Shown here one piece after another: positions 47,148 through 55,515 of a stretch of 64,000 nucleotides of DNA. The notes beneath the pieces were generated by a model, which had not been told where the DNA came from, searched no databases, and saw only the letters and a list, made by a program, of their open reading frames with translations. A program made the translations under genes and the position numbers. Position 1 is the stretch's first letter. Each line of letters opens with the position of its first letter. This stretch comes from CAVUAN01 sp963739435 (lineage in GTDB: Bacteria > Acidobacteriota > Thermoanaerobaculia > UBA5066 > Gp7-AA6): positions 124,001 to 188,000 of the forward strand of contig CAVUAN010000019.1 of the NCBI GenBank assembly GCA_963739435.1, in the 5' to 3' direction.

Positions 47148-47696
47148 TCACGAGCCGCCGGCAGCAGCCTGGACGGCGGGGAGCAAAGTCGCAAGACCGA
47201 ACGCGCTCTCGTGTTGCAACGAGTTGATGAAAAAGGTCGGCACGGCAAAGACGCCGCTGCGAACGCCGCCTGCCCGTACGACGCGAACCTTGGCCAGGTG
47301 AACGTGCCCCTTCATGTCCCGCCCGAACTGACCGGCGTCCAGGCCAGCGGCTCGGGCGTGCTTTACCAGCCGACGCTGCTCCGAAGCGCCCTGGTGCTCG
47401 AACATCCGGTCGTGGATCTCCCAGAACTTTCCCTGGGCCCCCGCGGACTCCCCGGCCTCAGCGGCGCTCTGCGACTCCTGGTCGAGCGGATCTATTGAGA
47501 AGCTGCGAAAGACGTAACGAAGCCGGGAGCCCATTTCGGTCTGTATCTTCTTGACGGCCCGATAAGACTTCGCGCAGTCCGGGCACGTGAAATCTCCATA
47601 ACCGACGAGGGTAACCTTCGCCAGCGGCGACCCCCGGACGTGATCCTTCGAAGAGACCGGCGCCGCCAGTTTGCGCGCGCGACCCGTGTTTCCCAT
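47148..47696 (-). CDS. DsbA-like thioredoxin-fold oxidoreductase
   Basis: A 182-residue protein from ATG 47696, preceded by GGAGGCAAGA. The active site is CPDC in VGYGDFTCPDCAKSY; the cis-Pro loop is GVFAVPTFFINS. The inserted helical domain (FWEIHDRMFEHQ, LDAGQFGRDM) is DsbA-like. No signal peptide is visible, so it is probably cytoplasmic, like the oxidoreductases often linked to NhaA or stress genes. The promoter-like element at 47750-47809 lies upstream on the same strand. Confidence 0.9.
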   Translation of the reverse strand: MGNTGRARKLAAPVSSKDHVRGSPLAKVTLVGYGDFTCPDCAKSYRAVKKIQTEMGSRLRYVFRSFSIDPLDQESQSAAEAGESAGAQGKFWEIHDRMFEHQGASEQRRLVKHARAAGLDAGQFGRDMKGHVHLAKVRVVRAGGVRSGVFAVPTFFINSLQHESAFGLATLLPAVQAAAGGS

Positions 47697-47749
47697 TCTT
47701 GCCTCCGAGAGCCTCAAGTCATAGAATTTCGACAAACGCTGCATCACAG

Positions 47750-47809
47750 AGCATGCGGCACCCGGCCAGAGCCGGTCCAATCGTTTGTTTCGCTCGGGTT
47801 AAGACGTCG
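47750..47809 (-). promoter_or_regulatory. Shared promoter-like element, copy A (upstream of the DsbA-like gene)
   Basis: Minus strand: CGACGTCTTAACCCGAGCGA followed by AACAAACGATTGGAC, 19 bases, then CATGCT. The same block occurs upstream of the GlsB-like gene, the small protein at 53012 and the glycine-zipper gene. TTGGAC and CATGCT would be the -35 and -10 boxes; the long conserved part before them suggests an activator site or extended sigma contact. Distance to ATG 47696 is 53 bases. Confidence 0.65.
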
Positions 47810-47835
47810 AAGCGATAACAGGGGCTCGAGATCCC

Positions 47836-48087
47836 CTAACGACGACCGCGAATGGAGTGGTAGAGAACGAGGACGACGATTGCTCCAGCGACAGAAACCA
47901 ACACGCTGTAGAGGTTGAGCCCGGTAACACCCATGTGGCCGAACTCCTGAAAGAGCCAGCCTCCGACGACCGCGCCAACGATGCCGAGGACGATATCGAG
48001 CAGGATGCCCTCGCCCGTCTTGTTGACGATCTTGCTCGCCAGAAAACCCGAGATGAGCCCGAGGATGATCCAAGACAATACCGACAT
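47836..48087 (-). CDS. GlsB/YeaQ/YmgE-family stress membrane protein
   Basis: An 83-residue protein with three hydrophobic segments (SWIILGLISGFLASKIV, LLDIVLGIVGAVVGGWLFQE, YSVLVSVAGAIVVLVLYH), matching the transglycosylase-associated/GlsB family by length and the GAVVGGWLF motif. In other bacteria such genes are induced by stress. A perfect AAGGAGG lies six bases before ATG 48087. Element copy B lies upstream. Confidence 0.93.
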   Translation of the reverse strand: MSVLSWIILGLISGFLASKIVNKTGEGILLDIVLGIVGAVVGGWLFQEFGHMGVTGLNLYSVLVSVAGAIVVLVLYHSIRGRR

Positions 48088-48133
48088 GATGGCCTCCTCC
48101 TTCATGGAAGTCAGATTTTTCGTCTGGACAGGC

Positions 48134-48192
48134 AGCATGTGCGGCCTGGCAGCTTGCGTCCAATCGTTTGTTCCGCTCGGGTTGAGACGTTG
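48134..48192 (-). promoter_or_regulatory. Shared promoter-like element, copy B (upstream of the GlsB-like gene)
   Basis: Minus strand: CAACGTCTCAACCCGAGCGG followed by AACAAACGATTGGAC, 18 bases, then CATGCTG. It is nearly identical to copy A over 35 bases. It ends 46 bases before ATG 48087. The region also separates the divergent Crp-type gene, so it might act in both directions. Confidence 0.65.
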
Positions 48193-48219
48193 GAGGGATG
48201 ACGCAGGGCGAGGCTCTAC

Positions 48220-48239
48220 TCTGTACGCTGCCGTACAGA
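48220..48239. promoter_or_regulatory. Perfect inverted repeat upstream of the Crp/Fnr-type gene
   Basis: TCTGTACG, spacer CTGC, CGTACAGA: two perfect 8-base arms, 33 bases before ATG 48273. The size and symmetry fit a dimeric regulator, possibly the Crp-type protein encoded next to it (autoregulation); this is inference. Confidence 0.6.
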
Positions 48240-48272
48240 CGAGCTCGCCCCCCCGTCGCACAATGTTGCAAA

Positions 48273-49019
48273 ATGGCGGGCGATCAGACACCGGAAGTCG
48301 GAGGAGATGTGCCCAAACCGCGGGTCCAGCGAAGGGATGCGAATAGAATCTTGGCCTCCCTTCCTGCCTCCGAGCACCGCCGGGCGCTGACCAAGCTCGA
48401 GCCGACGTCTTTTCGGAGAGGGCTACCGCTTTACGAGCCAGACAAACCGATCTCCTACGTCTACTTTCCACGGACCGGCGTCGCCTCGATGGTGGCTCGA
48501 ATGGTGGAAGGCGGCACCATCGAAGTGGCAACGATTGGAAACGAAGGGGTCGTTGGTCTCTCCGCGTACTTCGGAAATGGCCGCTCGCCAATGGAAGTGT
48601 TCGTCCAAATCCCCGGCGAGGCCCTGCGCATGGATGTCAACGCCTTCCTTCAGGTGATCCGGTCGAGCACGGCCTGGCGCGAGATCATCCGCCGATACTC
48701 GGAAGCCCTTCTGACCCAGGTCGGCCAATCTGCCGCCTGCAACCGAGCTCATTCGATCGGGCAGCGGTGTGCACGATGGCTGCTGATGTCACATGACCGA
48801 GTTCTGGGCGACGCGATTGCGCTCACGCACGAGTACCTCGGCGAGATGCTCGGCGTTCGGCGCGCCAGCGTGACACAAGCAGCGGGCAAGCTGAGGCGTC
48901 GAAAGCTCATCGACTATCACCGCGGAAAGATCCGGGTTCTCGACCGCAAAGGACTCGAAAAAGCGGCCTGCGAGTGTTACCGGTTCATTCGCGCTCACCA
49001 CGACCAGCTCGTCGGGTAA
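48273..49019 (+). CDS. Crp/Fnr-family transcriptional regulator
   Basis: A 248-residue protein. An N-terminal cyclic-nucleotide-binding-like barrel (FRRGLPLYEPDKPISYVYFP, VATIGNEGVVGLSAYFG) is followed by a long dimer helix and a winged-helix domain (THEYLGEMLGVRRASVTQAA, with recognition helix RRASVTQAAGKLRRR). No Fnr-type Cys cluster and no clear cAMP-binding RxxS motif is seen, so its signal is unknown. ATG 48273 was chosen; the frame is open further upstream through the inverted repeat region. Twelve bases separate it from the LysR gene. Confidence 0.92.
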   Translation: MAGDQTPEVGGDVPKPRVQRRDANRILASLPASEHRRALTKLEPTSFRRGLPLYEPDKPISYVYFPRTGVASMVARMVEGGTIEVATIGNEGVVGLSAYFGNGRSPMEVFVQIPGEALRMDVNAFLQVIRSSTAWREIIRRYSEALLTQVGQSAACNRAHSIGQRCARWLLMSHDRVLGDAIALTHEYLGEMLGVRRASVTQAAGKLRRRKLIDYHRGKIRVLDRKGLEKAACECYRFIRAHHDQLVG

Positions 49020-49031
49020 GGACGCCTCAAC

Positions 49032-50034
49032 ATGGAACTTCGCCATCTTCGATACTTCGTCGCGGTTGCCGAAGAGCTTCATTTCGGCCATGCGGCGAGC
49101 CGGCTGAACACCTCTCAGCCGTCTCTGAGCCAGCAGATTCGAGACCTCGAGCGCGAGCTCAAGGTGGATCTCTTTCTTCGAACCAAGCGGCGCGTCGCGT
49201 TGACCCCGGCGGGTTTGCGATTCCTCGAGGAGGCGCGCGGCATTCTCTCCTCGGCGGAACGCGCCGCAGGCCTGGCCAGGGAAGCGGCTCGGGGCGAATC
49301 TCTCAAGCTGGCCATTGGCATCTCCCCGGAGACCGACTGGCTCTTTCTCGGAAAGGCTCTGCGACTCTTCGCCGACCAGGCCCCTTCAGTCGACGTCGTC
49401 TTCCAGAACCTGACGCCAGATGCCCAGATCCATGCCCTCCGTGCAGGTCATATCGACGTCGGATTCGTCGGCCTTCCGTTGGAGTCGGAGGGCATGGTCA
49501 CCGAAACGACGGGCCGGGCGCGACTCGTGGTCGCCCTTCCCGAAAAGCACCCCCTGGCGCGCCGGAAGGACCTCCGGCTCGAGGAGCTGTCGAAGGAAGC
49601 GTACGTGCTCTGGCCGAGGCACCTTTCGCCCGGTTCGTACGACGAGCTGCTCTCCGTCTTTCGGCGGGCCGGTTTTGGGCCGCCGATCGCCATGGAGGGC
49701 GGGCTTCCATCGACCCGAACCGTTCTGGGCATGGTCGCGGCCGGTTTGACGATCGCTCTCGTCGATCCGGCCCTGGAGCAGATGTCCGCAGCGGCAGTCG
49801 TCTTTCGTCCCCTGGCGGGCGGCGGCACATTCACACTGAAGGGGGGTCATCTACCGGCGCGCCGACGACTCGCCGATCCTCGCGTCCTTCCTTCATGAGG
49901 TGAGGGCCACACCGCACGAGCGCACGGAAACGGAGCCCGTAGCTAAGAAGCGGCCCGCAGCAAAGAAAAGGAAGGGAAGGCCGCGCCGAAAAGAGCGGCG
50001 CAGCCCCGGGCGTGGGAGAAGGTCGGCGGGTTAG
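49032..50034 (+). CDS. LysR-family transcriptional regulator with a Lys/Arg-rich tail (one frame break)
   Basis: About 333 residues after repair. The N-terminal HTH (MELRHLRYFVAVAEELHFGH, AASRLNTSQPSLSQQIRDLE) and the periplasmic-binding-like effector domain (LKLAIGISPETDWLFLGKAL, HIDVGFVGLP) are typical. In the run of six G near 49846 one G must be dropped; then GVIYRRADDSPILASFLHEV completes the family C-terminus, followed by an unusual 35-residue tail (PVAKKRPAAKKRKGRPRRKE). Unrepaired, the frame ends at 49898. The effector is unknown. Co-oriented with the Crp-type gene. Confidence 0.88.
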
Positions 50035-50071
50035 CTCGTCGAAGCGTACTCCTGCAGCCGAAGCGCTGGTG

Positions 50072-50108
50072 ATCGTTTGATGTTCTCAGTCTGAGAGGAT
50101 CAAACGAT
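50072..50108. promoter_or_regulatory. Long palindrome upstream of the small membrane protein gene
   Basis: ATCGTTTGAT, then GTTCTCAGTCTGAGAGG, then ATCAAACGAT: 10-base perfect arms with an inner CTCAG/CTGAG pair. It may be an operator or the terminator hairpin of the LysR gene, but no T-run follows. The AAACGAT of the right arm, with TACGCT 23 bases later, is a weak match to the shared element described at 47750. Confidence 0.5.
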
Positions 50109-50164
50109 GAGTGATCACAAGCCGCGCGCGGTACGCTTTCCGGAGAAAGACAGAGGAGGATTCC

Positions 50165-50317
50165 ATGCTCTACACGATCGCGATTGTTCTACTCGTTCTC
50201 TGGGCTCTCGGATTTCTGGCCTTCAACATCACCGGCGGCTTGATTCACGCGCTGGTCGTGCTGGCCGTGATTCTCGTGCTTTTCCAGCTGATCTCCGGTA
50301 GCCGCCGTATCGCCTAG
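50165..50317 (+). CDS. Small two-helix membrane protein, lmo0937 family
   Basis: A 50-residue protein: MLYTIAIVLLVLWALGFLAF, a turn NITGG, then a second helix LIHALVVLAVILVLFQLI and SGSRRIA. This matches the lmo0937-type/DUF5670 stress peptides. AGAGGAGGATTCC gives a strong ribosome site before ATG 50165. Its stop overlaps the stop of the convergent glutamate-synthase-like gene (CCTAGG). Confidence 0.88.
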   Translation: MLYTIAIVLLVLWALGFLAFNITGGLIHALVVLAVILVLFQLISGSRRIA

Positions 50318-51837
50318 GTCTCGAATCGCCCGGCTGTCGCCGCGGACTCGATCCGGAGGTAGGCGTCGATCGCGGCGGCGGCTTTGCGGCCGTGGCCCAT
50401 GGCGAGAATGACGGTCGAAGCCCCGGCCACGATGTCGCCGCCCGCAAAGACGCCCTTGCGGGTCGTCATCATCGTCGCCTCGTCCACGACGAGGGTGCCG
50501 TGGCGCGTCGTCGTCAGGCCGGCCGTGGTCTTCGGGATCAGCGGGTTGGGGCCGTTGCCGATCGCCTCGATGACGATCTCGACGGAAAGCTCCTCGTACG
50601 CGCCCTCGATGGGGACGGGGCGGCGGCGCCCCTTCTCGTCCGGCTCGCCGAGCTCGCACTCCTGCACCTTGAGGCCGCGCACCCAGCCGTCGCCGTGGCC
50701 AGGATCTCGACCGGCGCGGAGAGGACCCGGAACTTGACCCCCTCCTCCACCGCATGGTGCACCTCTTCGAGCCGGGCCGGCATCTCTTCGAGCGAGCGGC
50801 GGTAGACGAGGTAGACGTTCTTCGCGCCCAGGCGCAGCGCCGTGCGCGCGGCGTCCATCGCCACGTTGCCGCCTCCCAGGACGGCCACGTTGTCGCGGCG
50901 CAGGACGGGCGTGTCCTCCTCGGGGAAGCCGATACGCGCCCATCAGATTCGCGCGGGTCAGGTACTCGTTGGCCGAGTAGACGCCGTTCAAGTCTTCGCC
51001 CGGGATGTTCACGAAGTACGGGAGGCCGGCACCCGTCGCGACGTAGACGGCGTCGAAGCCGTCGTCGAAGAGATCGTCGACCGTCAGCGTCTGCCCGATG
51101 ATCGGTGTCGAACTCGAAGAGCGACGCCCATCTTCGCGAGGTTGTCGACCTCGGCCTGGACGATGTCCTTGGGCAGGCGAAACTCCGGGATGCCGTACAC
51201 GAGGACGCCGCCCGCCTTGTGGAAGGCCTCGAAGACGACGGCCTCGTGGCCGAAGCGCCGCAGGTCCCCGGCGCAGGCCAGGCCCGACGGGCCCGCGCCG
51301 ATGATGGCGACGCGCCGGCCGCTCGGGGCGCCGACCGGCGGCAGCTCGACTCCTCCCTCTTCGCGCTCCCAGTCGGCCAGGAACGCCTCGATCTTGCCCA
51401 CGGAGACGGCAAATCCCAGGTCCTTGTGGACCTTGGCGACCATGCAGTTCTCCTGGCACTGGCTCTCCTGCGGGCAGACGCGCCCGCAGATGGCCGGCAG
51501 GAGGTTGGTCTCCTTGATGAGCCGGATGGCGCCGCGGAAGTCTCCCTCGGCCACGAGCCTCAGGAACCCGGGCACGTCGACGCCACGGGGCAGCCCGAGA
51601 CGCACGGCTCGTTCTTGCAGGAGAGACAGCGCACGGCCTCGGCGCGCGCCTGGTCGGGCGTGTAGGCAAATGGCACTTCGCGGATGTTCTGGACGCGCTC
51701 GGCCGGGTCCTGCTCCGCCCAGAAGACCTTCGGAAGCTGCCCGCGCTGCTTCGCGGTGAGATTCTGTTCGGCTCTCGATGCGGGCAGCTGAGCTCTTCGG
51801 CAGTCAGGGCCGTCTTCGTCTTCGGCTGATCGGACAT
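50314..51837 (-). CDS. Glutamate-synthase-small-subunit-like / NfnB-type flavoprotein (several frame breaks)
   Basis: About 506 residues from ATG 51837. Cys clusters for 4Fe-4S centres are seen in CLSCKNEPCVSGCPV and AICGRVCPQESQCQENC. The first Rossmann motif is VAIIGAGPSGLACAGDL, the second VAVLGGGNVAMDAARTA, and the end has GVFAGGDIVAGASTVILAMG. The family covers GltD, NfnB and SudA. The frame changes at least five times (near 51790, 51585, 51115, 51104, 50930 and 50700); most need one base removed, two need one added. It follows the NfnA-like gene after two bases, so an NfnAB/SudAB-type transhydrogenase or sulfide dehydrogenase is more likely than glutamate synthase. Confidence 0.87.
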   Translation of the reverse strand: MSDQPKTKTALTAEELSCPHREPNRISPRSSAGSFRRSSGRSRTRPSASRTSAKCHLPTRPTRRAPRPCAVSPARTSRASRAAPWRRRARVPEARGRGRLPRRHPAHQGDQPPAGHLRARLPAGEPVPGELHGRQGPQGPGICRLRGQDRGVPGRLGARRGRSRAAAGRRPERPARRHHRRGPVGPGLRRGPAALRPRGRRLRGLPQGGRRPRVRHPGVSPAQGHRPGRGRQPREDGRRSSSSTPIIGQTLTVDDLFDDGFDAVYVATGAGLPYFVNIPGEDLNGVYSANEYLTRANLMGAYRLPRGGHARPAPRQRGRPGRRQRGDGRRAHGAAPGREERLPRLPPLARRDAGPARRGAPCGGGGGQVPGPLRAGRDPGHGDGWVRGLKVQECELGEPDEKGRRRPVPIEGAYEELSVEIVIEAIGNGPNPLIPKTTAGLTTTRHGTLVVDEATMMTTRKGVFAGGDIVAGASTVILAMGHGRKAAAAIDAYLRIESAATAGRFET

Positions 51838-51839
51838 GC

Positions 51840-52791
51840 CTAGGATTCCTTGCCCGCCGCGGGCGCTCGCCCGCCGCTTCGGCCTCCGAGACGGCCTGCG
51901 GCAATCGAGGGCTGCAGGTGGCAGCTGGGGTCGTTCTCCCGGTACCGCGCCAGGCTCTCGGCCTCCTCGGGCTTGTACATGGCCTGGCGCCGCATCATCC
52001 CGTCGAAGTCCACGTGGTGGCCGTCGAACTCGGGCCCGTCCACGCAGACGTACTTTGGCGACGCCGTCCACCATGACGCGGCATCCGCCGCACATGCCGG
52101 TGCCGTCGACCATGATCGTGTTCAAGCTCACGAGGGTGGACACGCCGTACGGCTCGGTCGTCTTCGAGCAGAACTTCATCATCAGCGGCGGGCCGATGGC
52201 GATCGCGAGGTGGACGTCGCTCCCTTTCGCCCGCCGGCTCTCGATCAAGTCCTTCAGCACGTCCGTCACGAAGCCCTTGCGGCCGTACGAGCCGTCGTCC
52301 GTGCAGACGAGAAGCTCGTTCGAGGCGGCGCCCAGACGGTCTTCGAAGACCAGCAGGTCCTTCCTTCGCGCGCCGAGGATCGTCACGACCTCGTGCCCGG
52401 CCTCCCGGAAGGCCCGGGCGATCGGGAGCATGGGAGCCGCGCCGATGCCGCCCGCCACGCAGGCGACCGTGCCCCGGAAATCTTCGGGCTTGCCCGGGAC
52501 GGCGATGTGCGTCGGGTTGCCGAGAGGCCCGGCCACGTTCGAGAACGCGTCGCCCTCGCCGAAGGCCTCGGTCATCTCGATTGTGGTCTTTCCGACGGCC
52601 TGCACGACCAGGGTGATCGTTCCGCTCTCTCGATCGGCATCCGCGATCGTCAGCGGGATCCGCTCCGAGCGCGCCTGCGGCCGCACCATGACGAACTGGC
52701 CGGCCCGGTGGCGCCTCGCCACGCGCGGCGCCTCGACCTCGAAGAGGGTGACGTTCTCACCCAGCGACTTCTTGACGCGGATCTCGAACAC
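51840..52791 (-). CDS. Ferredoxin-NADP reductase-like subunit, NfnA/SudB type (one frame break)
   Basis: About 317 residues from GTG 52791 (VFEIRVKKSLGENVTLFEVE), chosen for GAGGGGGG five bases upstream; ATG 52842 would add 17 residues. FAD domain RAGQFVMVRPQARSERIPLT, NAD domain ACVAGGIGAAPMLPIARAF, and a C-terminal 2Fe-2S site MCGGCRVMVDG with the last Cys in YVCVDGPEFDGHHVDFDG. One extra G near 52053 breaks the frame. The pair with the downstream gene resembles NfnAB electron-bifurcating transhydrogenase or SudBA. The C-terminal tail is Gly/Arg-rich. Confidence 0.88.
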
Positions 52792-52912
52792 GCGGCCCCC
52801 CTCACGGAACGGGCGAGAGACTCGGACCGCTCCCACGTGCATGCTCGCGGTCCGGGGACATCGCGCGCAGATGCAATTGCATCAGATCGGCCTGAACGGG
52901 ATCGATCGCCGC

Positions 52913-52970
52913 GACGTCTGATTTCCAGCGAAACAAACGATTGGACGACGACGCGCCGATCGCGGATGCT
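52913..52970 (+). promoter_or_regulatory. Shared promoter-like element, copy C
   Basis: GACGTCTGATTTCCAGCGAA followed by ACAAACGATTGGAC, 18 bases, then GATGCT. It points at the plus-strand gene starting 41 bases later at 53012 and, through it, at the superoxide dismutase gene. Confidence 0.65.
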
Positions 52971-53011
52971 GGCATGAGTCGTGCTGGAGTCCGGTCAGAG
53001 GAGGAGGCGCA

Positions 53012-53234
53012 ATGACGCTTAAACGTTTACGTGTCGTCGAGATCTCGAGGTTCGCCCCGGTACGGCCTACTCGCTCCGAGTACGCCGGTTTCGCTTCTCC
53101 CGCGTACCGAAACATGGAAGTACGTCCGATCGGCCGACGCCGCGGACCTGGGCCTCTCCGAGACGGATGTCGAACAGCTCCGGCAAAAAGGTTACTGGAC
53201 GCGCGACATCGCCGGTGGCCATTGGATTCGTTGA
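53012..53234 (+). CDS. Small protein of unknown function upstream of superoxide dismutase (one frame break)
   Basis: AGAGGAGGAGGCGCA precedes ATG 53012 (MTLKRLRVVEISRFAPVRPT). One extra base near 53100 must be removed to continue into TETWKYVRSADAADLGLSET and DVEQLRQKGYWTRDIAGGHW at stop 53234. About 73 residues, basic first half, acidic second half. I do not recognise it. Thirteen bases separate it from the dismutase gene, so one transcript from element C is likely. Confidence 0.65.
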
Positions 53235-53247
53235 AAGGAGTTGACTC

Positions 53248-53874
53248 ATGGCGACCTATACCCTTCCCGAGCTTCGATACGACTACAGCGCCCTGGAGCC
53301 CCACATCTCCGGAAAGATCATGGAGCTCCATCACGACAAGCACCACGCGGGATACGTGAAAGGCGCCAACGCCGCTCTCGATCGCCTTGCCGAGGCGCGA
53401 GACAAGGGCCAATTCGACGACATTGCGGCCCTTGAGAGGGGCCTTGCCTTCAACCTTTCGGGCCACGTTCTTCACTCGCTCTTCTGGCAAAACATGGCGC
53501 CCAGGGCGGGCGGACGGCCGCAGGGCGAGCTCGCAGCCGCGATCAAGCAGCAGTTTGGAAGCTTCGAGAAGCTCCAGAAGCAGATGAACGCCGTCGCGGC
53601 GAGCATCATGGGCTCAGGCTGGGCGGCCCTCGTCTGGGAGCCGCTCGGCGAGAAGCTCCTCGTTTCACAGATCTACGACCACCAGTCGAACCTGGCGCAG
53701 GCCGGCACACCCCTGCTCGTGCTCGATGCGTGGGAACACGCGTTCTACCTCCAGTATCAGAACCGCAAGACCGAGTTCTTCGACGCCGTGTGGAACGTAT
53801 GGAACTGGGAGGATGTGGCGGCGCGCTTCGCTGCGGCTCGCCAACTCGACGTGAGAATCGCCGGCGCGGCGTGA
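53248..53874 (+). CDS. Fe/Mn superoxide dismutase
   Basis: A 208-residue cytoplasmic enzyme that dismutates superoxide. Metal ligands are His in MELHHDKHHAGYV, His in NLSGHVLHSLFW, Asp and His in LDAWEHAFYLQYQ. GSGWAALVWEPLGEKLL is the usual active-site segment. GAAAGGAGTTGACTC precedes ATG 53248. Fe or Mn preference cannot be told from these motifs alone. Its stop overlaps the start of the AsmA-like gene. Confidence 0.96.
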   Translation: MATYTLPELRYDYSALEPHISGKIMELHHDKHHAGYVKGANAALDRLAEARDKGQFDDIAALERGLAFNLSGHVLHSLFWQNMAPRAGGRPQGELAAAIKQQFGSFEKLQKQMNAVAASIMGSGWAALVWEPLGEKLLVSQIYDHQSNLAQAGTPLLVLDAWEHAFYLQYQNRKTEFFDAVWNVWNWEDVAARFAAARQLDVRIAGAA

Positions 53875-55439
53875 CGAAAAAACTCTCGCCGCGGGTTCGA
53901 ATCCCGCGGCGCCTCCTCTGGCTGCTCTTGCTCGCTCCCGTCCTGGCGCTCGGAGTCTATGCGGCGGCCGCCCACTGGATGCTCTCGGGCCCCAGGCTCC
54001 GAGCGCTGATCAATGCCGACCCCGAGTCGTTCACCCTCGACTACGATGCAGCAGCATCGCTGTGGCCAGGCCACCTCACGATCAAGAACCTGCGGATCCG
54101 CGGCAGCGACAAGAACGTCCAGTGGATCATCCGATTGGCAGACGCGCGCGTCGAGTACTCGGTCCTCGCGCTCGTCTCCAGAACATTTCGGGCGGAGCGC
54201 CTCCGCGGGACAGGCCTCTCGTTTTCCCTGCGCAACAAGCTCGAGCCCGCAGAGGCCAAAACTGCGGACATCACGGTGCTCCCGGCAATTCCGGGCTTCG
54301 CCGACCCGCCGCTCAGGACGGCCGAGGAGCAGCTCGCGGCGCAAGCGCAAGATCCCTGGCGTATCGACGTCCGGACGCTCTTCATCGACCATTTCGACGA
54401 AATATGGGTCGACGCCTACCACTACAAGGGCGCCGCCCGCCTCGAAGGAGGGTTCTTCCTGCGGCCCGGCCTGTTGGCGCGGATAGGCCCTGCACGGGTT
54501 AACGTCGAAAGCGGCGCCGTTCAGATCGGGAAGGCGCCGGTGAGCGCTTTCATTTCGGGGACCATTGCGGCCGTCTTCGAGCCCTGGAAGCCGTTTGAGG
54601 TGCGGGGCAGCGAGGTCTGGCAGAAGACCTCGGGAGAAGTGAAGCTCGACGCCTGGTTTGATCGGCTTCAGTTCCTCGAGCACCTCGCCTCCTCTGCCGG
54701 TACGCGCCTGGAAGAGGGACAAGGAAAGGCGACGATCCAGGGCTCGATCGAGCACGGCATCGCGAAGGGCGGGGTCCGCGTCGCCGTTCACGACGGCTCG
54801 GTGCGCCTCACGAAGCTCACCCTCCAGGGTGACGCCGACGTGCACATCAACATCCCCGGCTGGAACCTGACGACCGGCCCCCTCGAGATCTCCGGCAGCC
54901 GCATCGCCCTCTCGGAGGTCCGCTCATCCGGCTCGGACAACTCGCGGCGCTGGTGGGGCCGCTTCCTCATCCCCTCCGGACAGATTGGATCGGTGACGAC
55001 CGCGCGCGTGGAGGCGGAGACCCGGGACGCGCGGCCTCTCCTGGCGCTCCTGGCAGCCGACCTTCCGGCCTGGACGCGAAACCTCGTAAATCTCGACGGC
55101 TTGTCGGCGAGTGCCACGGTTTCCCTTGGCCCCTCGCTCGCTCGCGTTCGGGGCCTCGACGCCACGGGAGGCAGCTTCCACATCCAGGGCCGCTATCTCC
55201 GCGAAAAGGCGAACCGAGACGGCGCCTTTCTGATCGAGTCGGGCGTCCTTTCCGTCGGGCTCGATCTTCAGCCCGCGGCCACAACGCTTCACCTCCTCGG
55301 CGCAAAGAAGTGGTTCGACGACCAGCGAGAAGCCCGGAAGGAGTCTGATGCAACTAGCCCAGGCGCCGCGCGACTCTCTCATGCGCGACGCGTGATAGAG
55401 TCAAGCTCCTTCAAAGGTCGTGCGGCTTCGAAACCTTGA
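53871..55439 (+). CDS. Membrane-anchored AsmA/DUF748-like protein
   Basis: A 522-residue protein from GTG 53871, overlapping the dismutase stop (GTGA). One N-terminal helix (LLWLLLLAPVLALGVYAAAA) anchors a long beta-rich periplasmic part (RALINADPESFTLDYDAAAS, LWPGHLTIKNLRIRGSDKNV, then RLEGGFFLRPGL) like the AsmA superfamily, whose members bridge membranes and move lipids. I see no break in the frame. The last 40 residues are of low complexity. Confidence 0.8.
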   Translation: MTKKLSPRVRIPRRLLWLLLLAPVLALGVYAAAAHWMLSGPRLRALINADPESFTLDYDAAASLWPGHLTIKNLRIRGSDKNVQWIIRLADARVEYSVLALVSRTFRAERLRGTGLSFSLRNKLEPAEAKTADITVLPAIPGFADPPLRTAEEQLAAQAQDPWRIDVRTLFIDHFDEIWVDAYHYKGAARLEGGFFLRPGLLARIGPARVNVESGAVQIGKAPVSAFISGTIAAVFEPWKPFEVRGSEVWQKTSGEVKLDAWFDRLQFLEHLASSAGTRLEEGQGKATIQGSIEHGIAKGGVRVAVHDGSVRLTKLTLQGDADVHINIPGWNLTTGPLEISGSRIALSEVRSSGSDNSRRWWGRFLIPSGQIGSVTTARVEAETRDARPLLALLAADLPAWTRNLVNLDGLSASATVSLGPSLARVRGLDATGGSFHIQGRYLREKANRDGAFLIESGVLSVGLDLQPAATTLHLLGAKKWFDDQREARKESDATSPGAARLSHARRVIESSSFKGRAASKP

Positions 55440-55515
55440 CGTCGCCGCTTCTCCTTCGGTTGTCGGGACGCTCCCGGTGAAGATTTCCCACCTCAAGGGC
55501 CAAGGAGTCCAAGTC

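Noticed and set aside
47775..48192. Integron attC-like sites in the GTCCAATCGTTTGTTTCGCT repeats
   Set aside because: The copies always point to a nearby start codon, have no attC-type imperfect hairpin and no integrase gene is present; a promoter element explains them better.
52882..53490. Minus-strand frame across the start of the superoxide dismutase gene
   Set aside because: It is antisense to the dismutase gene and to the small gene at 53012, with no ribosome site or domain.
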